NCBI RefSeq assembly: GCF_032118995.1
Contig: NC_092669.1
Coordinates: 1,116,001 to 1,180,000, forward strand
Reading direction: 5' to 3'
DNA length: 64,000 nucleotides
From: Asterias amurensis
Taxonomy: Eukaryota > Echinodermata > Asteroidea > Forcipulatida > Asteriidae
Of this stretch, positions 1-9,450 are shown piece by piece; within the stretch, counting starts at the first letter, position 1; every line of letters starts with the position of its first letter. The notes beneath the pieces are model-generated. The model saw nothing but the letters and a program-made list of their open reading frames with translations. It did not search any database and was not told where the DNA came from. The position numbers and the translations under genes were made by a program.

Positions 1-376
1 ATTTAAACTTTTGGTTAGAAACCTACAAAGGCTTTGGATAGTAAAAGCTATTTGTGAAACATTTCACTATTGAAGTTGAGTCTGAGAAGAATTACCGTCA
101 GTAACAGTTCTCAGATGGTGTTTTCTTATTACAGATTATTCTTCGTGCAAGGAACGTAAAGTAGACATAACCACTTCGGCGATATCTCAAATACATGTCA
201 CGTTTTGAAATGCAATTTGTTATTTTTTTTTTTGTAGGCCTATGCATCTACATTTATGTTTAAAGCAATTGAACTGTTTCAAAAACCAAAGCCTTTAAAC
301 AGTATTTTTCTGAAAGAGGGAAAAAAGAAAGAGAAAAAAAAATACAGAATTCCTTCAGCAGATTAAAAGTTTTTAC
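1..376. other. Kinesin intron 4 (partial)
   Basis: AT-rich intronic sequence. I see no exon in it. A purine-rich A/G run lies at about 309-352. Confidence 0.6.
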
Positions 377-481
377 CTTGTGGAGGGAAAGACCGCTGAC
401 TACGACTCCTTTCTCTGGATCTTCCCGGACGGCTAGGAGACCCGATGGTGCCAGAAGGTCACGAATATTCTCATTGTAGAC
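377..481 (-). CDS. KIF18A: KIF18-type kinesin coding exon 4
   Basis: Acceptor CTAG before 481, donor GTAAAA after 377. 35 codons, phase 0 at both ends: [14 protein letters not shown], then [20 protein letters not shown]. The VYNE(x)IRDLL motif is conserved across kinesins. The following exons lie outside the window. Confidence 0.9.
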
Positions 482-2869
482 CTAGAAGTAAAATATAAAG
501 AGCGACAAACTCAGGGCCTTGTTGCACAAAGCCAATTGGAGGCCACCAACTGTAGTGTATGCTACCGGACTAATTCGGCAGCAACATATGAGTAATTCTT
601 CAAACAATGTCTGATGATCCCTAAGAAAAAATATTTAAATGTGACTGCCTTTTCTTCTTGGAGATTGCCTGCAACTGGTTGCCTGTAAATTGAAAGCCTA
701 GTTGTTTTAAGGGTGTGACAGGGGTGTTTTTTCTTTCATTATTATCTCACAACTTTGACGACCGATTTAGTACAAACTTCCACAGGTTTGTTATTTAATG
801 CATATGTTGAGATACACCAACTGTGAAGACTGGTCTTTGACAATTTAGTGTCCAGTGTCTTTATTGCATCATCACAAATGTTGTTATTTAGGCTTAACTG
901 AAACCATCTCAGCTCCTTAGGAGTATGCAGCACTGGCAGCCAAATGGGTACACATTGCTACCTCAAATTAAACCCTGGAACATAAATAAAAATGTAATTC
1001 AGACAACCAAAAATTGTGGCAAATTTTAATATATCGATTAATTACCTCCAGATACGACACTGCGACATCACACAGCTTCTCATTGCTGATCTCTCCAATA
1101 CGTCTGTAGAGGTCAACCATGGTTAGAAAGATGACCCCTGGGCAGTCAGGGGCCCCTAGCATGGTGAAAGTCTTACCTGCTCCGGTGGCTCCATATGCAA
1201 ACACTATGTATGAATCAAAGAAAGGTTTTCAAAATACTAGTAATAAGGGAGTCTGAGCCCAAATAAGGTCAAGATTATTATAAATTGAAGGCAAATTAGT
1301 TCTGTCTGCTGAAAATACTTGGGAGTAAATAAACAACAGAAAATTACTTAGTAACACTTTGTGTTCCCCCTTTATAACAGTGGTCTGCTCGCCAAATGCC
1401 AGTTAAAAACCAGAGAGGACCAGCCATAATTCTCTCCAAGTGGTCCGGCTGGTTAATTCATCATTGTTGCAAAGCATCCCTGTTGAATATGAAATATGGA
1501 CCACTGAATGGCAAGCTAACTAGGCTCGAATTCACAAAGTACTTAGATTCATCTTACAAAGATGAGTTGTCTATATTTTACTACCAGGCATGACTTGTAT
1601 TGTGACATCACACATTGATTAGCAACCACGATTGATTTGCAGTTGAGATCAATCTTAGCTCTTTGTGAAATTGGGCCTTGGTTCTGCTGGCTAGTCACTG
1701 AAATGTCTACTTTTTTAATTGTCTAATATTCCCCAATTGGAATACATGTAGACTTATTCAACTTTTCTTTACAACTCACCGCTAGCATTGTACCCAGCTA
1801 GAACGTTATCAACGATGGTTTTAGTAGTGTTCTCGTACACAAACTCCTGCGTTACTCTCTCACCAAAGACGTGATCAAACGCAAACTTGATATCCTTGTT
1901 CTTCCTTCGCATGAAGTTCCTCTTAGCGACACGGCGTCCATGGAAGTAGCTGGGGAGAGATTCTTCCTGTATTTCAGAAAAAGTGATTTAGAAGTCAATG
2001 GCTGTAGAAGGTAACTTTTCAGGGCTAATCCATTGCACTTAAACTCATGTTTAGTGGATGTACAGTGCCAGTTAAGTGGGTTACACTTCGACAGTTAAGT
2101 GGGTTACACACTTTCGACACCCCTGTGTTTCGTCATCCGATTGAATTTTCCTCATCCTAAACTAAGCCTTGTTCATACTTTACACAAATGCACAAGCGAA
2201 ATTTTGTGACACATTGAATCAATATGCGGTTTTTCCAAAATTGTGACCCAAGCAAATTCGCTTCACTTTCACGTGAATTATGAACAGTTGTAAACCAATG
2301 AGCACATAATGAGGGGTTTATCAAAACAGAGTTGTCAGAACGCAGCAATCATTCACAGTGCAATTCACCCAAGCAATGGGCCAAAGTTTTACTTCTACTT
2401 TTCTACACTTGGCAGAGTCCATTTCCAATTGGAATTTAAGCCAGGATGTAAACGCCAAGAAGCACTTATTTAACAGTTTATTTTCAGTGTCTTGCTCAAT
2501 CAAGGACACAAGTGCCACTGCCAGTACTGAGACTTGAACCCACATTATTATGACTCGGCGTTAGCCACTAAAAGCTTTTAGTTCAGTCATGGAGTTCCTA
2601 CATGGTTCAGTGTGCTCAATCGCTCAGAGTCGGAGGCTAAATCATGAGTTCCTTACTTTTGGATCAAAGACCAGAAGTTTTTCATCCAGCATTTGAACAA
2701 CAGGTCGTGATCCTGATCCGTTTTCTAGTTCCACAGCATTTGGAGGTCGTATCCGAACAACCACACGGATGTTGGTACTGTTGTTCTGATCATTGTTGTT
2801 TCCTAATGATGCTGTGCCTGATGATTGTCGACGTCCACCTCGACTATTCCGTCGACGTGATGTTGACAT
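377..2869 (-). CDS. KIF18A: Kinesin-8 motor protein, KIF18 type (5' part, 4 coding exons)
   Basis: Spliced CDS: 2869-2657, 1966-1780, 1203-1046, 481-377 on the minus strand (213+187+158+105 = 663 nt, 221 residues). All junctions are GT/AG and phases agree (0, 1, 0, 0). The product is the N-terminal half of a kinesin motor domain. A Ser/Arg-rich leader is followed by the first beta strand ([17 protein letters not shown]), then [23 protein letters not shown], the nucleotide-binding P-loop [29 protein letters not shown], and [22 protein letters not shown] followed by an FHG(K/R) stretch is typical of KIF18A/B, which are plus-end-directed depolymerising motors that dampen chromosome movement in mitosis. 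KIF19 lacks this pattern. The rest of the motor and the tail lie beyond position 1. KIF18A versus KIF18B cannot be settled here; the gene neighbour favours KIF18A. Confidence 0.9.
482..1045. repeat. Kinesin intron 3 with a partial TTAA-type MITE (about 712-862)
   Basis: The segment 712-862 shares its internal sequence with the MITEs at 26866, 31821 and 38773: GTGTTTTTTCTTTCA, then ATATGTTGAGATACACCAAC and a GTGTCCAGTGTCTTTA end. Only the right part is present. The rest of the intron shows nothing recognisable. Confidence 0.6.
1046..1203 (-). CDS. KIF18A: KIF18-type kinesin coding exon 3 (P-loop)
   Basis: Acceptor ATAG before 1203, donor GTAATT after 1046. 158 nt. The first two bases complete a Val codon, then [15 protein letters not shown] (Walker A, GxxxxGKT) and SYLE. 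A downstream in-frame reading into the intron is not coding because the family motif continues as VYNE in the next exon. Confidence 0.92.
1204..2656. other. Kinesin introns 1 and 2 (apart from exon 1780-1966)
   Basis: Intronic sequence with no further exon seen. A short direct repeat of AGTTAAGTGGGTTACAC lies at about 2073-2109. Confidence 0.6.
1780..1966 (-). CDS. KIF18A: KIF18-type kinesin coding exon 2
   Basis: Acceptor TACAG before 1966, donor G/GTGAGT at 1780/1779. 187 nt ending in phase 1. Encodes [18 protein letters not shown], then the [10 protein letters not shown] strand and [18 protein letters not shown], which leads into the P-loop exon. Confidence 0.9.
2657..2869 (-). CDS. KIF18A: KIF18-type kinesin coding exon 1
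   Basis: ATG at 2869-2867, donor GTAAGG just after AAA at 2657, 71 codons, phase 0. It encodes a basic Ser/Arg/Gly leader and the first motor-domain strand with VVVRIRPPN. An acceptor-like TTTTTTGCAG on the minus strand at 2898-2889 lies upstream, so this exon probably begins at 2888 with a 19-nt 5' UTR. Confidence 0.88.
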
Positions 2870-3608
2870 CTTATTCTTACAACATAAACTGCAAAAAATT
2901 ATAAGGTAAAAAAGTAAAGATAAAAAAGTAAAGGTTAAAATTGGTTAACATTAGATCAAAATCGTATTCGTAATAAGACAATATAGGCCTATATATTATA
3001 AATATATTTTTTACCGGTGATGGCGTCACTGACACTGTAAAATCATTCAAATGAAGTAGGCCCTAGTATTTATTTAATATTTGGTGTAACGAGATTTCAA
3101 CCTTTATTCTTCTTTTTTTCAACTTGTTGTCTCTTTTCCGTTTTCGGAATCCTGTCATTTTTGTTGTTGAATCTATAGACCATAGTCCCTATGATTTGAA
3201 ATTGCTGAAATTTAGTTATTGTTCTTATGAATATTAAAAATTAAATGAATGTACTTCTAGAAACTATTATTATATAAGGCTACAGTACAGGGGAGCCTTT
3301 AGTTTCTAGAAGTAAAATTAATGGTAATGACAATTTCATCCATTTTTAACCTACGCCAAAAGATTTAATAACCTGAAAAATCCTGAGTGTGTTCCACATT
3401 AAATACTGTCACTGTCAGTCAATCATAACCATTAACGTTGCTATATTCCATCATCATCCGGCGTTACGCCGTTAGCCAAGTTCCGGGTTCGTAAAAAATC
3501 AAAAACGTAAACGTTAAAATTGACCACGTCAAAAATTAACAATAATCATCTTTTTAAGGCCTGAAACTCTGAGATTTTTGGTCTAAATTATGAAAGAATT
3601 AATATTAC

Positions 3609-3650
3609 CTTTGAAGGAATCGTTAATTCGGTTTGACTTCGACGATCTGC
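3609..3650 (-). other. Candidate 5' non-coding exon of the kinesin gene
   Basis: The minus strand has a good donor, AAAG/GTAATA, at 3609/3608, and a matching acceptor at 2890-2889 before the coding exon. A TATA-like ATAAAAA lies on the minus strand at about 3671-3665, which would put a start near 3640. The upstream limit is a guess. Confidence 0.4.
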
Positions 3651-4514
3651 TTCTTGATTTCCACTTTTTATAGCACGAAAGTTTTCTCTCACATTATTTA
3701 AATGCCCACTACTTCTCGGCATTTATTTTCATTCATTCGAATATTGCCGCTGTGTCATCGTTCACTGATTGGTCATTCGTTTCATTGCTTCTTGCTGATT
3801 GGCCAAACTCTCATCACTGTCGAGCACATCAAAGTATGGAACGCCACTTGTATCATATTAAAAAGCACCGCAGTTTTGAAAGGGCGCCCTCAAGAGATCA
3901 CCACTCCCACATGGCATGCATGCTGCACGGGGTTGAAAAAAGGTAAACACTTTCTTCTGATTAAACGGTGTTGAAACATGGAAACTTGTTGATTGAAATG
4001 TTAATTTGAATAAAAATGTAATTAATAGGGGAAAATGCCGTATCCTACAACCAATAATTTAAAGAAGGTTATGGTACATTCAAAACTGCCCATCAGAAAT
4101 GGCTTTGCTTTGCATTTTTGTTTCTGCCATGAATTTGCATGATTTGTTGGTTTTTGCACACTCTTTAGTTTGTTATTGTTTGTTGCAATTCGCACTGTAG
4201 TAACATTTTACAGGAGTTTCCAATAGTTTGCCAGTATTTTGTGGTATTTACTGGTATTTTAAACTTTAAAGTATTTTTGGTGTATAACCTGATAACCCCG
4301 ATGCGAAAAATGCCAAGTTGGTAGCGTTATCGCAACTAAAACAGCTAGCCTTATATAAAAATATATTATTAATTAATAATAACAGGCCTATTAAAATAAT
4401 AGTAATACTATAGTAAACAAATTTGATGTTTTTATCAACAGCCTCTTGCTTCTTTGAGTTTCAGCCAAATGTAAACAACTACAAGCAAAACAAAGTGATA
4501 GCCTACAGGCTGGC
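3610..4514. promoter_or_regulatory. Shared divergent promoter region of KIF18-type kinesin and METTL15
   Basis: This intergenic region separates two genes transcribed away from each other. On the kinesin (minus) strand, reading toward the gene, there are two CCAAT boxes (ATTGG on the plus strand at 3798-3802 and 3768-3772, 30 bp apart), then the palindrome TTCGAA (3736-3741), then a TATA-like sequence (about 3665-3671). Paired CCAAT boxes about 30 bp apart followed by a CHR-like element is the layout known from NF-Y/DREAM-controlled mitotic genes. On the METTL15 side, no clear core promoter element is visible before the ATG at 4515. Function is inferred. Confidence 0.5.
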
Positions 4515-4665
4515 ATGAATTCTTCATTGAAGATGGGGAGAGTTTTCTTCAACCGTTGCCCTAGTACTACTAGTATGCTGCCCTCTCTGTTGACTCTCCA
4601 CAGGAGGCCCCTCTCTGTGTCCGCTTCATTGTTTAACCCAAGAGGAACAAGGACAAGGATATCAA
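4515..4665 (+). CDS. METTL15: METTL15 exon 1 (targeting peptide)
   Basis: ATG at 4515, donor A/GTAGGT at 4665/4666, phase 1. The extra A joins AG of exon 2 to give Lys, which keeps the HIPVM frame open and supports both the start and this donor. Encodes [15 protein letters not shown], then [19 protein letters not shown]: basic, Ser/Leu-rich, no acidic residues. Confidence 0.8.
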
Positions 4666-7573
4666 GTAGGTCTTGTATGGATCTCTGCTAGCCGCTTAGA
4701 ATTTAGACCAGATTGTTTAGAAAAGTAAACAAATGCACCTACAGCAGCAATGGGCCCTTCCCTTCCCATGAAATATGTAAATTGCACATAGCGCGTGCGC
4801 ACTTACATTTTGCTTGGCAAAATGAGGGAACATCGCGCTGTTTTGTACATGGCTATTGAATGCGTGATGCAGGCGCGATTGCGCGCCTGCTAAGTGAACA
4901 ACTCCTGTATTGTCACAAATCCATACATTGTAAAAAAAATCAATGACGATTGTTTGTTCACTTTATTTTTCTTCTCAGAGATCCAAGACAAACAAGAAGA
5001 TGAAGACAGTGAGCTTCATATTCCAGTCATGAGGGAGGAAGTCATAGCTGCGTTGTCTCCGCAACACAATCAGGTAAAAAAATATGGAAATAATTTGGTT
5101 TTTACCCCACCCAAGTTCTGCGAAACAGATCCACAGGAAAATCACTCGGGTGGGATTCAAATCCACAACCTTTGCATTTCTAGTTAATTTGTTTTTTACC
5201 CCCACACTGATGTGTATTAAGCACTGTATACTCAGTGCTTTCCCAAGTTCTGCGGAAAAATCCACATGAAAATCACTCGGGTGGGATTCAAATCTACGAC
5301 CTTTGCATTTCTAGAGCAGATGTCTTATCACTAGACCATCTAGCCAGCACGATGACTGGAGGCAGTTCTTGTCTTTTATAATAAAGCCAAAAATATATTT
5401 ACAAACATGAAGATCGCAAACACAGGGCTAGATAGCTCAGTTGGTCAGGCATGTAATTACATGGAGGGCACAGCCTCTGTTGCCCTAGTCTTGGCCTTGG
5501 TGCCTCTTCAAAAGTTACTCATTGACTTCTGACCTCTGCTGCCTAGGTCTTGGCAATGGTGCACCTTCAAATGTTTCACATGTTTCACATAGACATCAAG
5601 ATTTTCATTTTGGAAGTGCCCTTTGCAAAATGAGAATGGCCTTGCCCTCTCAAAGATGAAATTCCAGGCCTGATTGGTGTAGAGCTGGATTCGTTGGTTC
5701 AATCCCGCTCTAGTCCATTCTTGTTCAACCCCAAGTTTAAAAAGTTCTGCAATGTGTTATCATCCCTTGCAGATCTTTGTAGATATGACCTTTGGAGCAG
5801 GTGGCCACACGAGGGCGCTTCTTAAGCAAGGCGTTGATACACAGGTGTATGGACTGGATCGAGACCCGGTTGCGTTTGATCTTGCTCAAAGAATGGCTGA
5901 GAAGTTCAAGTAAGTGTACAAGCTGGTTGGGTGTCGTATCCTGGTTTTAAAAAAATTCTCAAAAAACAGTATTTCTCGTTTTCATTTTTTGAGTTGTAGA
6001 GATCTTGAATTTCAGTGGATTTGCCTGTTGTATACTTTGTTGTTGCCATTGAGATAATTTAATTTATATTAATATCACTTGTTGCCATTGAGATAATTTA
6101 ATTTATATTAATATCATTTGTAGAGGGAGACTTCACCCTCTTCTAGGTCGTTTCAGCGAGTTGGAAACACTCCTTCAAGGTGAGGGTCTTGGCCCCAACT
6201 CAGTTGATGGGATTCTTATAGACGCTGGATGCTCATCTGTTCAGTTTGATACTCCAGAGAGAGGCTTTGCACTCAGCAAAGACGGACCATTGGACATGAG
6301 AATGGGTCAAGACAGGTATGAATGTCTATCTTCTGCTAACTACTGCTAATGAACTTGCCTCTCGACCACCAGGGCCCAAATTCATAGAGCTGCTAAGCAC
6401 AAAAATTTGCTTAGCATGAAATTTGTTCCTTGATTAAAACAGGATTACCAAACAAATTTCCTTTTGTTGCATATTGCTTGTTACTAGTATTCAGCTGCTG
6501 AAAATCACAGGGAAATTTGGTTTGGTTGTTTCCTGTTTTTATCAAGGCAAAAATTTCATGCTAAGCAAATTGTTGTGCTTAGCAGCTCTATAAAATTAGG
6601 CCCAGGCGTGCTCGGTGGGCTAGTGGTTCATATATCTGCTGTGTCTAGAATGTGGGGGTTGTGGGGTTTGAATCCCACCTACGAAGTTTGCCTGTGGATT
6701 TATTTGCAGGACTTGGTGTTTACGTTGCTTCTCAAAAAAACGCTGAAACTCCCCTCCCTCTAAACAAATAAATATAATAAAAAAAAATATATAAATATAA
6801 AATAGAAAAATTAAATTATCATAATGTTGGAACAGGTTGTCAGAAAAATGTCCCTGAATTGTTTTTATCAAGATGGTTTTAAAGTCTCACAAAGGAAAGT
6901 TTATGTCTCCTGAACTTATGGGTATGATTTTTTACTTTGGTGTTCTAGGTATCCGAACCAGCCAACAGCAGCCGACGTTGTAAACTCCCTCGATTCAACG
7001 ACTCTTGCCAAACTCTTCAAGACATACGGTGAAGAATCCCATGCTAAAAGAATCGCGACGGCCATCGTGGAATACCGCCAGAAGTATCGTCCGATCACGA
7101 CAACGATGGAACTCGCGACCGTCATCTCTTGCGCATTTAGCCACACAGAGTCTCGCATCAAAAGGGATAAGATCGGTCGATCTGCTCACGTTGCCACAAA
7201 GACCTTCCAAGGTTTGAGGATATTTGTGAATAATGAACTCAATGAGCTCAGTAGCGGCTTAGAGATGGCCGGAAAGTTTTTAAGACCTGGTGGGAAACTC
7301 GCTATTCTGTCGTTCCACTCGTTGGAAGATCGAATCGTCAAGAGGTTCTTCCAGGGTCGTGAGGTTAATGAGAAAGGAAGAAGCATCCATCAGAAGCGAC
7401 AATCGAGTGGAGACATCTTGAAGAGTTCAATAACAGACGATGATGAGGAGGACGCTAGGCTTTGGGATCCTCTCAATCGGAATAAAGTCATCTTACCAAG
7501 CGAGGAAGAAATAGAAAGGAATCCAAGGTCACGATCGGCTAAACTTAGAGTTGCTGTTAAACTCGGACAATAG
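4515..7573 (+). CDS. METTL15: METTL15, mitochondrial 12S rRNA N4-cytidine methyltransferase (5 exons, complete)
   Basis: Spliced CDS: 4515-4665, 4979-5073, 5773-5909, 6124-6315, 6949-7573 (151+95+137+192+625 = 1200 nt, 399 residues). All introns are GT/AG with matching phases. It belongs to the RsmH/MraW family; METTL15 uses SAM to make m4C in mitochondrial small-subunit rRNA. The first ~48 residues are rich in Arg, Ser and Leu with no acidic residue, as expected of a mitochondrial targeting peptide. Then come HIPVM, the SAM-binding [38 protein letters not shown], the family signature [35 protein letters not shown], and a C-terminal RSRSAKLR(V)AVKL. Length is close to human METTL15. Motifs of the fold are intact, so it is probably functional. 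Confidence 0.95.
4979..5073 (+). CDS. METTL15: METTL15 exon 2
   Basis: Acceptor TTCTTCTCAG, donor GTAAAA. 95 nt. Acidic linker (QEDEDSEL) followed by [13 protein letters not shown], the start of the RsmH fold. Confidence 0.92.
5095..5347 (-). repeat. tRNA-derived SINE pieces (one partial, one near complete, minus strand)
   Basis: At 5212-5347 the minus strand reads GGCTAGATGGTCTAGTG (A-box like), then GATTTGAATCCCACCC (B-box like), then a tail ending in ACTGAGTATACAGTG. A partial copy of the same body sits at 5100-5175. The same tail is found at 44620-44690 on the plus strand. Confidence 0.65.
5421..5720. mobile_element. SINE-like sequence split by a CAGGC(A/C)TG-ended element
   Basis: GGCTAGATAGCTCAGTTGGT (A-box, to about 5445) is followed by an insert running from CAGGCATGTAATTAC to ATTCCAGGCCTG (about 5446-5671). 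The tRNA-like sequence then resumes with TTGGT, GTAGAGC and a B-box-like GGTTCAATCCCGC. TTGGT flanks both ends of the insert, a probable target duplication. The insert belongs to the family also seen at 15176, 22386 and 62543. Confidence 0.6.
5773..5909 (+). CDS. METTL15: METTL15 exon 3 (SAM-binding motif I)
   Basis: Acceptor CCTTGCAG, donor GTAAGT, 137 nt ending in phase 2. Encodes [17 protein letters not shown] and [25 protein letters not shown] is the glycine-rich SAM-binding loop, and DRDP follows the strand that contacts the SAM ribose. Confidence 0.95.
6040..6117. repeat. 39-bp tandem duplication, two copies
   Basis: TTGTTGCCATTGAGATAATT starts at 6040 and again at 6079. The two 39-bp units are nearly identical and end 3-6 bp before the acceptor AG of METTL15 exon 4, so the second copy supplies the branch/pyrimidine region of that intron. 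Confidence 0.9.
6124..6315 (+). CDS. METTL15: METTL15 exon 4 (catalytic region signature)
   Basis: Acceptor TTTGTAG, donor GTATGA, 192 nt. Encodes [20 protein letters not shown] and [12 protein letters not shown]. The bacterial family usually has DLGVSS at this place; here it is DAGCSS, and human METTL15 also has Cys there. The acceptor abuts a 39-bp tandem duplication (6040-6117). Confidence 0.95.
6372..6605. mobile_element. Palindromic MITE, GGGCCCAATTTCAT family
   Basis: Left end GGGCCCAAATTCATAGAGCT, right end is its near reverse complement ending TTAGGCCC. The internal AATTTGCTTAGCATGAAATT arms also mirror each other. Lies in METTL15 intron 4. Confidence 0.75.
6600..6730 (+). repeat. 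tRNA-derived SINE fragment
   Basis: GGTGGGCTAGTGGTT (A-box like) and GGGTTTGAATCCCACC (B-box like), then CCTGTGGATTTATTTGCAGG, the tail shared with the copies at 5212 and 44620. Confidence 0.55.
6949..7573 (+). CDS. METTL15: METTL15 exon 5 (terminal)
   Basis: Acceptor GTTCTAG, stop TAG at 7571-7573, 625 nt. Encodes the inserted helical domain ([29 protein letters not shown]), then [13 protein letters not shown] [39 protein letters not shown], an acidic low-complexity stretch ([10 protein letters not shown]) and the terminal [17 protein letters not shown]. Confidence 0.95.
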
Positions 7574-8420
7574 TCTCCACTTTCATCACCTGCATCAATA
7601 GACCTTTATCATGCTGCCACCATCTTGGTCATGTTCCCTGTATCCAATGACAATAATGGATGCTGATATTCATTGTACAAAAAGGAACCAGACTAATCTT
7701 CTTCCAGCCTCAGAATGGTCACATTGATTTAAATGGAGAAAATCAAGATGGCCGCACCATGATGAAGGTGTATTAAAGAAACTTTTGAGACGCTGGAGGC
7801 AGCAGACATAGTGGTCCTTTTTTTGCGGCTCTGAATGTGTGCTCGCATGCTCAGTATTGCGCGCGTAGGTCTGAGCACATGCAGAACTGCGAAAAAGGAC
7901 CATCTAAAAGTCTCCCATTAGATTTTACTTGTGGTTTGATGTATAGCTCTGACTCAAAATAGGCAAAATTGTTAAAGGAAGGATCATAGCTATATTGGTT
8001 ATTATTCCGTAAAATAAATGACCATAAAAACTTACTTGGTGAGAAGAACTGCAGCTGTTGGTAGAGTAAAGTATTTGTTAGAAAGGATTACCTTCCAAGT
8101 TAAAAGGTTTGGATAATTTTCAACCCCAAAACAGTTGGATTTGAGAAATAACAAAAACAAATCGATGACCATAAGTTTGGTTTGCGGTAACACCATGTGT
8201 GTATCTACTTGCCAGGTAGAGTTGTTCTAAGGGAACTGTTTTGCTTTATTCTACTACCGCGGAGTAGATAATCGGAGGTTCGGGAGACTTCTCAGTTCTG
8301 AAAAGAACTGTCCACCATGCAGTGCCTCAAATCCTTTATATGACCATAAGTTTATTATCCTGCAGTCCTAATGAGCTTTTCAATTCTGATGTAAATTATC
8401 ATTGATGTCATTTTAATAAA
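7574..8420 (+). other. Probable METTL15 3' UTR with two AATAAA signals
   Basis: AATAAA occurs at 8013-8018 and 8415-8420, the second followed by a T/G-rich stretch (8430-8480) typical of a cleavage site. The segment 7600-7770 shares phrases with 49675-49990 (TATCCAATGACAATAATGG-like, ACAAAAAGG, AAGATGGC(C/G)GCACCATGATG), so part of the UTR is an interspersed repeat. Confidence 0.5.
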
Positions 8421-9079
8421 GAAAACTGACTTTGTGTATCGTATTTGTTTGCTTTTTGTTTTTTTTTGGTTTTAGTTACTATAAACTTTTAATCAAGTTT
8501 TGTGTTTTAAGGGTGGGTGTCTTTTCTGGACATAATTTTTTTTTTTCGCTTGGGTGGCCGGGGCGCTGGCTGCTTTTATTCACATACCAGATGAAATTAG
8601 GTGATCAAATTTTCACATTATTTTTTTCCAAAGGAAAACAATTGATGATCTGCTGCAACCTACTGTTAAAAAAAAAAAAAGTCTATTTAACGAGTAAAAT
8701 AGTTTTTTAATTAGTTTCAGAGAGAAAAATAATAGGCTTACTATTATCACAAATAATTAATAATTTGAAAATACTTAGGAGTTAGCAAGTTATTTTGAGG
8801 AATTTAGTGATAATAGAAAAGAGAAAAAAAGAGCCCCTTTAAAGTTTCTACATTCCAAACTCTCATTGTTTTGATATGTCAATGTGCGGTCATTCTATTA
8901 CAACAGTGACGACATGATGACTGTTATAAATCCGATTAACCGCATGAGCTCATTCTATGAAACATTAAAACTCGACGATCAAACAGTATCGAATAAACCT
9001 CACAACGCTAACACTAGGCGAATCAGCAGTATCGATTCTACTATAGTTTTAGCGAATAATGCTCACAACTGGAGAGTCG

Positions 9080-9450
9080 ATTGTAGTATCCACAACTGAA
9101 TGGAGGAGCTACAAACGACAGAAGTTCTGTGGAAGAATGTGGTAAGAATTAAAACCATTTCCTGTCAGTTTTTAATCCCGGAAATAATATTCTTAAGAGG
9201 GTATTTTTAACACTTAGAGGAAGTACGTGATAGTTGGTAATTATAACTGCTAATTAGCTTGTTTTGTGTGAGTTATCTGACGTGAAACGTGGACGTACGA
9301 ACATCTTCGTACAAAATGTAAGTTTACCGAGTAGCCATTGGCTTACTACCATAATGGGGGCGCTTGCGGCACGGCACGGTTGACAAGAACAAATCGCGGT
9401 TGTGACAGCGCACTGATTTTGCATCGCCGGTGGTGTAGTTTTTTAGATGG
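9080..9450 (+). promoter_or_regulatory. Candidate first exon / promoter area of liprin-beta
   Basis: The liprin-beta coding start exon has an acceptor at 16599, so at least one non-coding exon must lie upstream. This is the best local candidate: donor GTAAGA at 9142, and a GC-rich stretch with several CpGs at 9350-9440, in an otherwise AT-rich desert. Weak evidence. Confidence 0.2.

Noticed and set aside
8884..9099. 71-codon open frame near the candidate liprin first exon
   Set aside because: No known domain or signal. Kept only as part of a possible non-coding exon region.
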